Of a stretch of 64,000 bases of DNA, positions 17,008 to 26,253 are shown in pieces. The notes beneath the pieces were generated by a model, which saw nothing but the letters and a program-made list of their open reading frames with translations, was not told where the DNA came from and did not search any database. Made by a program: the position numbers and the translations under genes. Position 1 is the first letter of the stretch; each line of letters starts with the position of its first letter. The stretch comes from Hymenobacter busanensis. GTDB lineage: Bacteria > Bacteroidota > Bacteroidia > Cytophagales > Hymenobacteraceae. The stretch lies in contig NZ_VTWU01000001.1 in assembly GCF_008727865.1 (NCBI RefSeq), positions 496,001 through 560,000 on the forward strand, read 5' to 3'.

Positions 17008-18489
17008 ATGCTTAAAAAATCATTGGAACTGCTGCGGCTGGAAGCCGCGGAGACAGGCACGCACACGCTTAAGCGGAGCTTGGGGCCCATCAACCTCATT
17101 GCCATCGGCGTGGGCGTCATCATTGGGGCGGGGCTGTTCTCGCTCACCGGCATTGCGGCGGCCAACCACACCGGGCCGGCCGTTACGCTCTCGTTTGTGG
17201 TGGCGGCCATCGGCTGCGCGTTTTCGGCCCTGTGCTACGCCGAGTTTGCCTCGATGGTGCCGGTGGCCGGCTCGGCCTACACCTACTCGTATGCCACGAT
17301 GGGGGAGCTGTTTGCCTGGATTATCGGCTGGGACTTGGTGCTGGAATACTCGGTGGGGGCGGCTACGGTGGCCATCAGCTGGTCGCAGTACCTGGTGAAA
17401 TTTCTGGGCAAGTACGGGCTGCACCTGCCGCCGCAGCTGGTGATGTCGCCGTGGGAAACGAGCCAACTGGCCGACGGCAGCACGGTGCACGGGCTCATCA
17501 ATTTGCCGGCTATTCTGGTGGTGCTGGCTATTACGGCCATTATTATTCGGGGCACGCAGGGCTCGGCGTGGTTCAACGCCACGGTGGTAGCCCTGAAAGT
17601 GTCGGTGGTGCTGGTGTTCATTGCTTTGGGGTGGAAATACATCGACCCAGCCAACTACCAGCCCTACATCCCGGCCAACACGGGGCACTTCGGCGAGTTT
17701 GGCTGGAGCGGCATTCTGCGCGGGGCGGGCGTGGTGTTTTTCGTCTTCATTGGCTTCGATATCGTGGCCACCATGGCCCAGGAGGCCAAAAATCCACAGC
17801 GCAACATGCCCATCGGCATCATCGGTTCGTTGCTGGTGTGCACGGTGCTCTTCATTGCCTTCGGGCACGTGATGACCGGGCTGGCGCACTACACCGAGTT
17901 CAAGAACAGCGCGGCGCCGGTGGCCATTGCCATCGAAAAAACGCCCTACGGCTGGCTGAGCTCGGCCGTCATTCTGGCCATTCTCATCGGCTACACCTCG
18001 GTTATTCTGGTCGATTTGCTGGGCCAGAGCCGGGTATTTTTCTCCATGAGCCGCGACGGGCTGCTGCCGCGGGTATTCTCGCAGATTCACCCGCGCTTTC
18101 AAACGCCCCACCGCTCAAACCTGCTGCTGGGCGTGTTTATCAGCTTGTTTGCCGGGCTGGTGCCCATCCGGGTGGTGGGCGAAATGTGCAGCATTGGTAC
18201 GCTGCTGGCCTTTGTGATGGTGTGCGTGGGTGTGCTCATCATGCGCAAGCGGGAGCCGAACGCCCCACGCTCTTTCCGCACGCCGTGGGTGCCGGTGGTA
18301 CCCATTCTGGGTATCGTCACGTGCCTGGTAATGATGTTCTCGCTGCCCGGCGACACGTGGCTGCGCCTGTTTGTGTGGCTGGCCATTGGGCTGGTTATCT
18401 ACTTCAGCTACGGCAAAAAGCACAGCAAGCTGCGGCAGGGCGTGGTGGTCGACGATACGGTGGAGGCCGTGGGCAGCCGGGTGGGGTAG
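17008..18489 (+). CDS. APC superfamily amino acid permease
   Basis: 493 residues, about 12-13 hydrophobic helices. The N-terminal SLGPINLIAIGVGVIIGAGLF contains the GxGxIIGxGIF substrate-binding helix of the amino acid-polyamine-organocation family; GFDIVATMAQEAKNPQRNMP is the typical TM6-7 region. It resembles the CAT/YfnA-type cationic or neutral amino acid transporters. The ATG at 17008 begins MLKKSLELLRLE; upstream frame extension is unsupported. A SAM-I riboswitch lies upstream with no other gene between, so methionine or another sulphur amino acid is a reasonable but untested substrate. Confidence 0.85.
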   Translation: MLKKSLELLRLEAAETGTHTLKRSLGPINLIAIGVGVIIGAGLFSLTGIAAANHTGPAVTLSFVVAAIGCAFSALCYAEFASMVPVAGSAYTYSYATMGELFAWIIGWDLVLEYSVGAATVAISWSQYLVKFLGKYGLHLPPQLVMSPWETSQLADGSTVHGLINLPAILVVLAITAIIIRGTQGSAWFNATVVALKVSVVLVFIALGWKYIDPANYQPYIPANTGHFGEFGWSGILRGAGVVFFVFIGFDIVATMAQEAKNPQRNMPIGIIGSLLVCTVLFIAFGHVMTGLAHYTEFKNSAAPVAIAIEKTPYGWLSSAVILAILIGYTSVILVDLLGQSRVFFSMSRDGLLPRVFSQIHPRFQTPHRSNLLLGVFISLFAGLVPIRVVGEMCSIGTLLAFVMVCVGVLIMRKREPNAPRSFRTPWVPVVPILGIVTCLVMMFSLPGDTWLRLFVWLAIGLVIYFSYGKKHSKLRQGVVVDDTVEAVGSRVG

Positions 18490-18538
18490 TTGTTGCCAGC
18501 TGCGGGCGGTTTTCGTCGGCCAGCTGAATAAAGCATGG

Positions 18539-18584
18539 CAAATAACAACCGGGCTCCGATCAATCGGAGCCCGGTTGTTATTTG
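18539..18584. terminator. 22-pair perfect hairpin
   Basis: CAAATAACAACCGGGCTCCGAT (18539-18560) is the exact reverse complement of 18563-18584, with only two bases between. It lies 50 bases after the permease stop and about 150 bases before the flippase stop on the other strand. The long GC-rich stem with an AT-rich base suggests a bidirectional terminator. The remaining sequence to 18737 holds nothing I recognise. Confidence 0.6.
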
Positions 18585-18737
18585 CCCCTGGGCTAGGAAT
18601 AGATGGAACCGAGCTTTGAAAGACTGCGCCCGAGCGTTTAGTGGTTGGGGCGAGGCATTGGAGATTTGGGCAAAAAACCGCGCAAATCGGGCTCGACTCT
18701 CAGTAAAAAACACGCTATGCAACCCCTGGTGCTGGCA

Positions 18738-20219
18738 TTACCGGCGCAGGCGCTTGGTGGCTTGCTGCCAGAGGGCCGTGGCTTCGGGCAAGGCGCCGGT
18801 GAGCAGAATGAGCAGGCCGTAGAGGACCGTCAGAAGCGCGGAGCGGAGCAGCATAGTCACCAACACTGACTCAACCGCCGGTACCAACCAAGCCGCCAGC
18901 CCGGCCACTGCCGCAATGCCCAGCAGCAGCGGCACGCGCCGGTCGAAGGGCTGCAGGCCGAAGCTGCGCCACACAAACCAGGTGCGGGCCACGTTGATTA
19001 CGAACAGGGCCGTAGCGGCTGCTACGGCTGCCCCCGTCAGGCCCAGGCGCGGGATGAAAAACAGGTTCATCAAAATGGTGGCCACGGCCAGCGACACGTT
19101 GAAGAGCAGGTCGTAGCGGTAGCGCGGGGAGGTTACCACAATCAGCCCGTTGACGCCCGTGATGCCGTCGAACAAGCGGCCGGCGAGCAGGATGAGCACG
19201 GCCGTGGCGCCGGCGGCGTAGGCGGGCTTCATCTGGGCGTAGATAAAGTCGAGATTCAGGCCGATGCCCAGGGCCAGATAGCAGCCCAGGGCGGTATTGA
19301 GGCGGGTGGTGCGCTGGTAGAAATCGGCCATGCGCGGCAAATCCTGGTCTTTCCAGTACTGCGCCAGCAGCGGAAACGCCACCTTGTAGAGGGCCCGAAA
19401 GGGCAGCACCAGCGCCGTGCTGATGTAAAACGCCGTGCCGTAGATGCCGGCCCCGTCGAAATTGACCTTAGCCCCCACCATAATGGCGTCAATTTGCTGA
19501 ATGATAACGCCCGACACGTTACCCAGCAATGCAAAGCCCGCGAAGCTGAGCATTTCGCCCAAGGGCCGCACCTGTAAGGCCGCCCGCGTAGGCCGCAGGT
19601 GCAACTCGCCAATAGCGGCCGTGTACACCGTGAGCAGCAGCGCAATGCCGCTGTTGACGCCCACGTACCAGAGCACGTAGCCTTGGAAACTGAGGTAGCC
19701 GCTGCCGAACAACACGGCCCCGCCCGTGATGAGCAGCCGGAGTACAATTTCCTGCGTGAACGACGAAAACGCGGTGTGAAACAAGCCTTTCAGGTAGGCA
19801 TCCTGCAAGTTGAGCAGCAGCGTGAACAGCGCCAGCACCAGCCCCCACACGTAATACTCGCTCAGCAGTTGGGCATCGTCGGGCTTGTAGAAGCCCAGCA
19901 CCAGCGGCTTCCCTACCAAGTAAACCAGTGCCACCAGCGCAAAACCCAGCAGCGGCACGCCCAGCAGAAAAGGCAGAAAGCCATGGTGCCCGGCTTCGCG
20001 CTGCCGGAAATACGGGAAGACGCGCACCCCCATGTTGGCAAACCCGAAAGCCGACACCTGGGCAAACACGGTTGCCAACGCCACCAGCACGCTGGTGAGG
20101 CCAATTTGAGCCGGCTCCAGCAGCTTGGGCAGCACCAGCACGGTGTTTACGAAGCCCAGGCCCAGCCCGAAGTAGGAAATAATGGTGTTGCGCAGCCCCT
20201 GCCGCTGAACGATACCCAA
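18738..20219 (-). CDS. Wzx-type polysaccharide flippase
   Basis: 493 residues, about 14 hydrophobic helices spread along the whole length, with the N-terminal GLRNTIISYFGLGLGFVNTVLVLP found in MATE/MOP-type lipopolysaccharide exporters. It would flip undecaprenyl-linked glycan repeat units across the inner membrane. It is the last gene of the minus-strand glycan locus, 16 bases after the deacetylase-like gene. The start ATG at 20219 matches the family N terminus. Confidence 0.85.
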   Translation of the reverse strand: MGIVQRQGLRNTIISYFGLGLGFVNTVLVLPKLLEPAQIGLTSVLVALATVFAQVSAFGFANMGVRVFPYFRQREAGHHGFLPFLLGVPLLGFALVALVYLVGKPLVLGFYKPDDAQLLSEYYVWGLVLALFTLLLNLQDAYLKGLFHTAFSSFTQEIVLRLLITGGAVLFGSGYLSFQGYVLWYVGVNSGIALLLTVYTAAIGELHLRPTRAALQVRPLGEMLSFAGFALLGNVSGVIIQQIDAIMVGAKVNFDGAGIYGTAFYISTALVLPFRALYKVAFPLLAQYWKDQDLPRMADFYQRTTRLNTALGCYLALGIGLNLDFIYAQMKPAYAAGATAVLILLAGRLFDGITGVNGLIVVTSPRYRYDLLFNVSLAVATILMNLFFIPRLGLTGAAVAAATALFVINVARTWFVWRSFGLQPFDRRVPLLLGIAAVAGLAAWLVPAVESVLVTMLLRSALLTVLYGLLILLTGALPEATALWQQATKRLRR

Positions 20220-20235
20220 AATCAGTTGTCTGTGG

Positions 20236-21630
20236 TCAGTTGCCCGTGTTCGGTGCGGGCTGCTTCATGGCAGCGACAATAGCGTGGCCCGTTACGAAGG
20301 CCGCGCCGCGGCTGCGAAGGTACTCCATGATGCCGTGGAACTGCACCGGGCCGGTCACGGTGTTGGCCGGGTCGAAGTGGTCGTTGTGCCAGAGTAGGGT
20401 GCACACGCCCCCGAACCGCTCGATTTCGCGGAGCATGGGTTGGAGCGCGGGCAGAATGTCGTCGGGGCCGAGCTGAAGGTAGAGAGGGTGGTGGAGCGTG
20501 GCGTCCATCACGTTGAGTGGAATTTCGAGGAAACGGCTGGAGCGGTTTTGGTCGAAATTGAAGGGGTAGAACGGCAGACAGTAGCTGTGGCGGAAGCCAA
20601 AATGCTCAGCGAAGCCCAGAGTCGAATCGTAGTCGTACCCCAACGAGTCGAGGATAGTGGGCGTAATGCGAGGCTCCCATTGGAGGTAATGAAATCGGAT
20701 GCCGTAGGCCTTCTGGCCCTTACGCAAACTCTGCAGCCGGTGCTCTTCTTCTTTTAATTGACCGCCGTGTCGAGCCGTACCCAGACTGGCGTGCAACCCT
20801 ACTTCCGCAGAGCCGATTGCCCGCGCTAGTTTGGGCCATTCTCGTCGAATATTGTAATCCGCATTGGGCGTTCCGCCGGGACCGGGGCGGTGGTTAGGCA
20901 GCAAAAAAAACGTACTGACTGCTCCGTATTTCGCCGCCGCCTGCCTCACCAATTCGAGGTTGTCCCAGGCGTCGCGGTGCAAAAAGCGGCGAGTGGCCAG
21001 GGCCAGAAACCGGTCGATGCGGCCGCTTTTCAACGCTGCTTTGGCCGGGGCTTTCCAGCCGCTGCGCAGCTCGTCGATGTCGTGGGTAACGAAGACGGCA
21101 AACGGCGACCCGGACGCCCAGCGGCGCGGGCGTAGCGGCTGGCCCGTTACGTGCTCGACGGCCGCGCGCAGGATATCGAAGTAATAATTGACCACGGGCA
21201 CGGTCACGAACCCGTAGCGCTGCTGCACGCTGGCCGCATAAGGAAAGCGGCCATGTCGGTCGCGCTCCACGGAAAAATACTCCTGCCAGCCACTGAGCAG
21301 GTAAAACGCGGCGGAAATGAGGTCGGGCCCGATGATGGCCCGACCGGGCAGTAACTGCAGCAGTTCGGCCTCCGGCGTGGGGTCAAAGAAAAAAGGCAGC
21401 TTAGCGCCTCTCCAGTCACGGTAAGTCGGCGGGCCGGGGTAGGGAGATGCAGCCTCAAAAAAGCCGCCCGTGCCATCGGCCATTTCTATATCGGCCGCAC
21501 TGCCGAGGTGTCCGATGCGCAGCTCGGACACAGGTCCGTATGCCAGCCAGAAATGCTGCAGCACGTAAGTCAGCCGGGTTTCAGCAGAAACTGACGTGAC
21601 GGCAGCTACAGGCATCGAAGGCAACGACAT
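20236..21630 (-). CDS. Polysaccharide deacetylase-like protein
   Basis: 464 residues. The C-terminal half (about 190-460) has a carbohydrate-esterase-4/NodB-like fold: VFVTHDIDEL carries the metal-binding THD-D motif, and TLLWHNDHFDP a later histidine motif. The N-terminal half is an extra domain seen in Bacteroidetes proteins from surface-glycan loci. It may deacetylate or otherwise edit the glycan; activity is not shown. Start chosen at ATG 21630, because a GTG at 21645 overlaps a promoter-like TACCTTCG; the mRNA could then be nearly leaderless. Confidence 0.8.
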   Translation of the reverse strand: MSLPSMPVAAVTSVSAETRLTYVLQHFWLAYGPVSELRIGHLGSAADIEMADGTGGFFEAASPYPGPPTYRDWRGAKLPFFFDPTPEAELLQLLPGRAIIGPDLISAAFYLLSGWQEYFSVERDRHGRFPYAASVQQRYGFVTVPVVNYYFDILRAAVEHVTGQPLRPRRWASGSPFAVFVTHDIDELRSGWKAPAKAALKSGRIDRFLALATRRFLHRDAWDNLELVRQAAAKYGAVSTFFLLPNHRPGPGGTPNADYNIRREWPKLARAIGSAEVGLHASLGTARHGGQLKEEEHRLQSLRKGQKAYGIRFHYLQWEPRITPTILDSLGYDYDSTLGFAEHFGFRHSYCLPFYPFNFDQNRSSRFLEIPLNVMDATLHHPLYLQLGPDDILPALQPMLREIERFGGVCTLLWHNDHFDPANTVTGPVQFHGIMEYLRSRGAAFVTGHAIVAAMKQPAPNTGN

Positions 21631-21692
21631 GGAACGAAGGTACACGCTTGGCGCAATTCAGGTGGGTAATTCGTCGATGTTGCCAGAGCCGC

Positions 21693-21751
21693 AAAAATGA
21701 AGCGGGCCGCGGCGCCGCGGAGTATTACACTCCTTGGACGCCGCGGCCCGC
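21693..21751 (-). terminator. Terminator after the LamG/T9SS gene
   Basis: On the minus strand, a 13-pair perfect stem of very GC-rich sequence (21739-21751 with 21702-21714) is followed by TTCATTTTTG. It separates the LamG gene from the deacetylase and flippase genes, which therefore may have their own promoter. Confidence 0.7.
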
Positions 21752-21777
21752 TCGTGGGGCATTTCCGCTGCGGTTAT

Positions 21778-23211
21778 CTATTCTATAACCAGTCGCTTGG
21801 TTACCGTGCCTTCGGCCAGCGCGATGCGCACGGTGTATACGCCCTTGGCCAAAGCCGGTAACGGGAGCTGTTGAGCGGCGCGGGAGTCGATGAGCTTTTG
21901 GGTGAGCAACTGCTGACCTAGAGTATTGTAGATAGTCACTACGCTTTGCTGGCTGGCCGAAGCGGGCAGCTGCACCCACACGGTGCGGTGGGCCGGGTTG
22001 GGGTACACGCTTACCTGGGCACTCAACTGGGCCGAAGCCGTAGCCAACGTGCGGCCGGTCATAATGTATTCGTTCCGGTACGTTTGGTTGTCAAGCACTA
22101 AAGTACTAGCCGTGACGGTTGGTGAGGTGGTATTCCAAGCCAGTGCGTCGTTGGCCGTACGGGTGTAGAGGCCGCTGGCCGGGACCGTGCCCGATTCTGG
22201 ACTTAGGCGCACCGTATAGCTCGACGTTGCGGGCACGCTGAACACGCCAAAGTAACTAGGCGCTGTGCCAGTGCCCGGTGAAACCTGCGGCGTGCTGTTT
22301 ACGGCGTAGAGGTGAATTCCTTTGTTTTGGGCATTGACATTGGTTACCACGGCTGAGTCACGGTTGGCTGCAAATAACCACATGCGGGCAACATTGATAC
22401 CTGCGCTGGGGTAACCTGCCACGCTGGCGTCGCCGATGGCCGCGCCGGAGGTGACCCAAGGGTTTCCGGAGAAACCTACCAAGCTTCCGTTGGCGGGTAC
22501 ACTGCCTTCATCGTTGGCTACCTGGCCACTAGACTGATCGAAACGGTAATAGGCGACCAGGTTGCCTGGAATCGTGGCGAATCGGCGGCACATATCAGTT
22601 CTGATATGTGCCTCTGTTCTGGCAGAGTTCCACACCCTTACTTCATCCATTTGCCCGTTAAAGAATTGGTCGTTGGCAAGGTAATACATGCCAATAGCCA
22701 TAGGCACAGAAGAAGCCAAATTGCCGTTGGTGTAGTTGTAAGTGGTGCTGCCTTCTAGGATTCCATCAACGTACACTTGCCATGTGCTTCCCGTGCATAC
22801 GCCCGCCAAGTGGTGCCAGCGGCCATCATCTACTCGCGTGACGGACAAGCCAGAGGTAAAATATTGCCCTACGCCGGCGCGCCCATGGAAACCGGCCCTG
22901 CCCCCATTGGTAACAAGGTGGTAGCCCTTATCTTGTCCTGAACCGTCGGAGTATTTGCCGAGCACAAATTGATAATTGCTGGTCGACGTTTTGATCCATG
23001 CCTCCACAGTGACTTGCTGCGTGATATTTCGGTTGCCGGCTCCTGCATTTATGTAATTGCCAAAACCACTAAAAGTAAGTGCCTTACCCGAGCCCGGTAA
23101 TGTTTGAGCATCGGCATTGGAAAGACTGCCGGCTATTGCGGCGAGCAGTAAAATACCTCTTGAAACCCAGGTTAAGATGTTGGCAAGTGATGAAGTAAAC
23201 ATTTTAGTCAT
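21778..23211 (-). CDS. LamG-domain protein with T9SS sorting signal
   Basis: 477 residues. Signal peptide (LLLAAIAGSLSNADAQ), then a concanavalin-like LamG domain at about 40-230 (FSGFGNYINAGAGN, VTVEAWIKTSTSN, RWHHLAGV, MDEVRVWNSART). A middle region of about 170 residues of unknown fold follows. The C-terminal 80 residues are a T9SS type A sorting domain: VYPNPAH start, LGQQLLTQ and a final GVYTVRIALAEGTVTKRLVIE-like motif. The product should be secreted through type IX and bound to the surface. It sits in the middle of the pseudaminic acid locus, 36 bases after the upstream transferase gene. Confidence 0.9.
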   Translation of the reverse strand: MTKMFTSSLANILTWVSRGILLLAAIAGSLSNADAQTLPGSGKALTFSGFGNYINAGAGNRNITQQVTVEAWIKTSTSNYQFVLGKYSDGSGQDKGYHLVTNGGRAGFHGRAGVGQYFTSGLSVTRVDDGRWHHLAGVCTGSTWQVYVDGILEGSTTYNYTNGNLASSVPMAIGMYYLANDQFFNGQMDEVRVWNSARTEAHIRTDMCRRFATIPGNLVAYYRFDQSSGQVANDEGSVPANGSLVGFSGNPWVTSGAAIGDASVAGYPSAGINVARMWLFAANRDSAVVTNVNAQNKGIHLYAVNSTPQVSPGTGTAPSYFGVFSVPATSSYTVRLSPESGTVPASGLYTRTANDALAWNTTSPTVTASTLVLDNQTYRNEYIMTGRTLATASAQLSAQVSVYPNPAHRTVWVQLPASASQQSVVTIYNTLGQQLLTQKLIDSRAAQQLPLPALAKGVYTVRIALAEGTVTKRLVIE

Positions 23212-23247
23212 GCATGTGGGGAAAGATCTTCTTCAAAGAACGTCAAC

Positions 23248-24537
23248 TTATTGTGAAGCCAACCAGGCGCCTACGGCGTGAGCAACAAGGGCCTGGCTCT
23301 TGCCTTCGTAGGGTGTGCCAAGGGTAGCGCAGTAATAAGCGGCCCGCTGGTAATGATACAACGGTTTTGCAAGCTGATAACCCCGTAATACATTGCCGAG
23401 CTCATTCAGTGACGTTGCTCGGTCAACTAGGCCGTGGGCCACATAACCGTAATAGTCATCGGCAGCGGCGTGGGTGCCGAAGCGGTAATATATACCGACT
23501 AGATTCAGGAGTGTGGCCTCCAGATGGGTAGAGGTATCGGCGGCCACCAGCGCGTCGTGACGGAGCAGAAACTCGAATACGCTTTCCTGCCGGGCGCTTG
23601 AAAACTGTAGTTGCGGGAATTGCTGGCGTAAGGCCGCAAAGTCGCGTTGGTCGCCGGGGTGCGGGCGCAGGGTAAACGTCAGTTCAGGGAAGATTTCGCA
23701 CAGGTAACTGATGGCGGCAGTCAGGCCATCGGTGGGGTCGAGCAAGTTGGCGGCAATGGCTACGCATTGCACGTGCGGCTGGGTGTTGCGCTGTGCCAGA
23801 AATACATCGGCTTTGGGCATGCCCACGAGTTGCACGCGGCCTGGTATCGGCCCGCATTGCCGGTATTTGTCAAGGGCATCTTGGCCTTCGAGAAGGTTTA
23901 AATTGAAGGCTAGTGGGGGAAAAATAGTACTGACGCTGGCATGCTGGATGTAAGCCGTTGGCACGCCTTCGGCTTGGCAGGCCAGTAGCAATGCGCGAGC
24001 GTCGTCGTTGTGGTCGTTGGCAAACACCACCGCCCGCGGCCGGTAATGGCGTAGGGCTCGGCAGTAGACTTCATAATACCCAATGGCGTTGAATATCAAA
24101 TCAAAAAACCGCCATGCCGGCCGGCCTTCACTGTGCATCAAACCCGCCAACACGATTGGAAACTGCCAATAGTAGAGCAGCTTGCGGCGTAATGAAAGCC
24201 GATTGACATGCAGGTTATAGCGTCCGATTTGCTTGTGTTGGCCCGCCACAAGTACGGCATCGGGCCGCTGGCTTTTCAGGAAGGCCAGCGCGTCGTAGTT
24301 GTTCTGGCTCACCACGTACAGCCAGAGGCCCCCGTGCAGGTTTTCGGGATTTCGAATTGGCTGAAAAACATTGCCCACCAGGCGCGCTCCAGCGTAGCCC
24401 AATACTTTCAGCAGCCGCCGGAAAGGGTTGGCCGGCGAAACCGGGTCGAGCACCGCAGCGGGCAACGAAACATACAACGGGCTGAAACGCAGTTGCAACA
24501 AGTCGCGAATGCGCGCAACCAAAGGCAGGGCCGGCAT
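23248..24537 (-). CDS. Putative GT-B transferase (CDP-glycerol/capsule type)
   Basis: 429 residues. The sequence has a GT-B-like pattern: an N-terminal alpha/beta half (ALAFLKSQRPDAVLVAG) and a C-terminal half with VVFANDHNDDARAL, PTAYIQHASVST and TFTLRPHPGDQRDF, the HP(G)D motif found in CDP-glycerol glycerophosphotransferases, polysialyltransferases and related capsule enzymes. It starts four bases after the pseI stop. A role in transferring the nonulosonic acid or another capsule unit is likely from position, but the specificity is not shown. Confidence 0.65.
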   Translation of the reverse strand: MPALPLVARIRDLLQLRFSPLYVSLPAAVLDPVSPANPFRRLLKVLGYAGARLVGNVFQPIRNPENLHGGLWLYVVSQNNYDALAFLKSQRPDAVLVAGQHKQIGRYNLHVNRLSLRRKLLYYWQFPIVLAGLMHSEGRPAWRFFDLIFNAIGYYEVYCRALRHYRPRAVVFANDHNDDARALLLACQAEGVPTAYIQHASVSTIFPPLAFNLNLLEGQDALDKYRQCGPIPGRVQLVGMPKADVFLAQRNTQPHVQCVAIAANLLDPTDGLTAAISYLCEIFPELTFTLRPHPGDQRDFAALRQQFPQLQFSSARQESVFEFLLRHDALVAADTSTHLEATLLNLVGIYYRFGTHAAADDYYGYVAHGLVDRATSLNELGNVLRGYQLAKPLYHYQRAAYYCATLGTPYEGKSQALVAHAVGAWLASQ

Positions 24538-24541
24538 GCGT

Positions 24542-25585
24542 TTACAGTACCTCCCAGCTAAGGGGAGTGCCGGCAGCCAGCGCCCCCCGAGCAGGCTTGC
24601 CCAGCACTTGTTCGAAATAGCGCGGGGGTAATCCGTCGCCGGGACGGACTACGCGCAGGTTGTCGCGGGAAAACAACTCGCCGGGCGCAATGTCTTGAGC
24701 TACGTACACCGAACGTTTGTAGAGGCGACTTTTCTCCTCAGCCCGCTGCACGCCGTACTGAATTTGCCCCAAAGCCTGCCAGGCGCGTTCGGTTTCGGTC
24801 ACCAACAGAGCTACTTCTTCGGGCTCCAGCGAAAACGCCGAGTCCACGCCGCCATCGGCGCGGCGCAGCGTTACGTGTTTTTCCACCACGCTGGCGCCCA
24901 GAGCCACCGCCGCTACGGAAGCACCCACGCCCATGGTGTGGTCGGAGAGGCCCACCAAGCATTCGGGGTAGAGTTGTTGCAGGTGCGGAATGGTGCGCAG
25001 GTTGGTGTTTTGAGGAGTAGCTGGGTAGGTGCTGGTGCACTTGAGCAGCACCAACTCGCGGCAGCCGCCGGCCCGCAGCACGTCCACTGCTTCGGCCATT
25101 TCGGCCAGCGTACTGGCGCCCGTGCTCATGATGACGGGCTTGCCGGTGGCGGCCACCCGGCGCAACAACGGCCAGTCGGTGTTTTCGAAGGACGCAATTT
25201 TGTAGGCCGGCACGCCGAGCGACTCCAGAAAATCCACCGCCGTTTCGTCGAAGGGGGAGCTGAAGGCTTCCATGCCGTGCTGGCGGGCACGGTCAAACAG
25301 CGGCTTGTGCCATTCCCAGGGCGTGTGGGCCTCTTCGTAGAGCTCGTACAGCTCGCGGCCGTACCACAGCGACGACGGGTCGTCGATGCGATGGGCGCCA
25401 CGCAGCGTCATGGTGTTGGCCGTGTAGGTTTGCAGCTTGATGGCGTGCGCGCCCGCCGCTGCCATTGCATCCACAATGGCCAAGCCCCGCTTGAGCGACT
25501 GGTTGTGGTTGCCGCTGAGTTCGGCAATAATGAAAGGAGTCTGGTTAGGACCGATTGTGCGGTTGCCTAGCTGAAATTCGGCCAT
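24542..25585 (-). CDS. pseI: Pseudaminic acid synthase
   Basis: Condenses phosphoenolpyruvate with 2,4-diacetamido-2,4,6-trideoxy-L-altrose to give pseudaminic acid. 347 residues: NeuB TIM barrel followed by a SAF (antifreeze-like) domain at about 290-345. The AELSGNHNQSL segment (21-31) separates PseI from sialic acid synthases (which read AEIG.NH.G); IKLQTY, SSPFDE and KIASFE are barrel active-site segments. Metal-binding histidine and glutamate positions are kept. It is in order with pseB-C-F-G-H. Confidence 0.93.
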   Translation of the reverse strand: MAEFQLGNRTIGPNQTPFIIAELSGNHNQSLKRGLAIVDAMAAAGAHAIKLQTYTANTMTLRGAHRIDDPSSLWYGRELYELYEEAHTPWEWHKPLFDRARQHGMEAFSSPFDETAVDFLESLGVPAYKIASFENTDWPLLRRVAATGKPVIMSTGASTLAEMAEAVDVLRAGGCRELVLLKCTSTYPATPQNTNLRTIPHLQQLYPECLVGLSDHTMGVGASVAAVALGASVVEKHVTLRRADGGVDSAFSLEPEEVALLVTETERAWQALGQIQYGVQRAEEKSRLYKRSVYVAQDIAPGELFSRDNLRVVRPGDGLPPRYFEQVLGKPARGALAAGTPLSWEVL

Positions 25586-25626
25586 ATGCGGGAAACCCGA
25601 AAAGTCTGATCAAAAAAAGCCCGCAG

Positions 25627-26172
25627 CTAGCGGCGGAACACGCGGGCTTGCAGCGCTTCGCGCACCTGCAACCACTCGCGCTGCAGCATAGCCAGCCCGA
25701 CGACATCCTTAAACACGCCGTCTTTGCGAATGTGTTCACGAAAGTAAGATTCGCGCCGAAAGCCGAATTTCTCGTGCATGCCAATGACTTTGTCGTTATC
25801 GACAAATACCTCGCAAAGCAACTTGTTGAGCTTGAGCTCCGAGAAAACGTATTCGAGGACCGTAAATTCTACTTTTGCCCCAATGCCGGTACCCCGCAGA
25901 TTCTGGTCGCCAAGGTAAAACGCCCAATAGCAGGATTGGAAAGCCTGGTTGATGGCATATAGATTGGCCACACCCACGTCGCGCCCTTGGTAGGTGATAA
26001 TCCAGTACTGCTTGGATGCATCGGCGCTTATGCTGGCAAACCAAGCTTTCTGCTGCTCGGCCGTAATCGGCTCGGAGCTGTACATGTACTGCGCCACAGC
26101 TTCAGAATTGCGCCAGTTGCGCACCATTTCCAGATCCTGATGCTGCAGAGGACGAAGAATATCAGTGGTCAT
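25627..26172 (-). CDS. pseH: Pseudaminic acid pathway N-acetyltransferase
   Basis: Acetylates the 4-amino group of UDP-4-amino-4,6-dideoxy-N-acetyl-L-altrosamine from acetyl-CoA. 181 residues of GNAT fold: N-terminal LRPLQHQDLEMVRNWRNSE is typical of PseH, and the acetyl-CoA loop is LRGTGIGAKVEF (about 91-102). The C-terminal half has the FGFRRESYFREHI motif. Start ATG 26172; the upstream frame extension has no family support. Lies 41 bases before pseI and 81 after pseG. Confidence 0.9.
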   Translation of the reverse strand: MTTDILRPLQHQDLEMVRNWRNSEAVAQYMYSSEPITAEQQKAWFASISADASKQYWIITYQGRDVGVANLYAINQAFQSCYWAFYLGDQNLRGTGIGAKVEFTVLEYVFSELKLNKLLCEVFVDNDKVIGMHEKFGFRRESYFREHIRKDGVFKDVVGLAMLQREWLQVREALQARVFRR

Positions 26173-26253
26173 GAGCAAAACATGCGGGCGAAAACACGGC
26201 AACAAAGGTAGAGCAAATGCGCCGGTGCCGGTGCGCCGAAAACGCCTTGAGCG

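Noticed and set aside
18535-18822. Plus-strand frame of 95 codons after the permease
   Set aside because: It begins inside the 22-pair hairpin and overlaps the flippase gene end; no protein support.
24542-25585. pseI as sialic acid (NeuB) or legionaminic acid (LegI) synthase
   Set aside because: The AELSGNHNQSL segment and the presence of pseB, C, G and H beside it point to pseudaminic acid; no LegB/NeuC-type epimerase is present.
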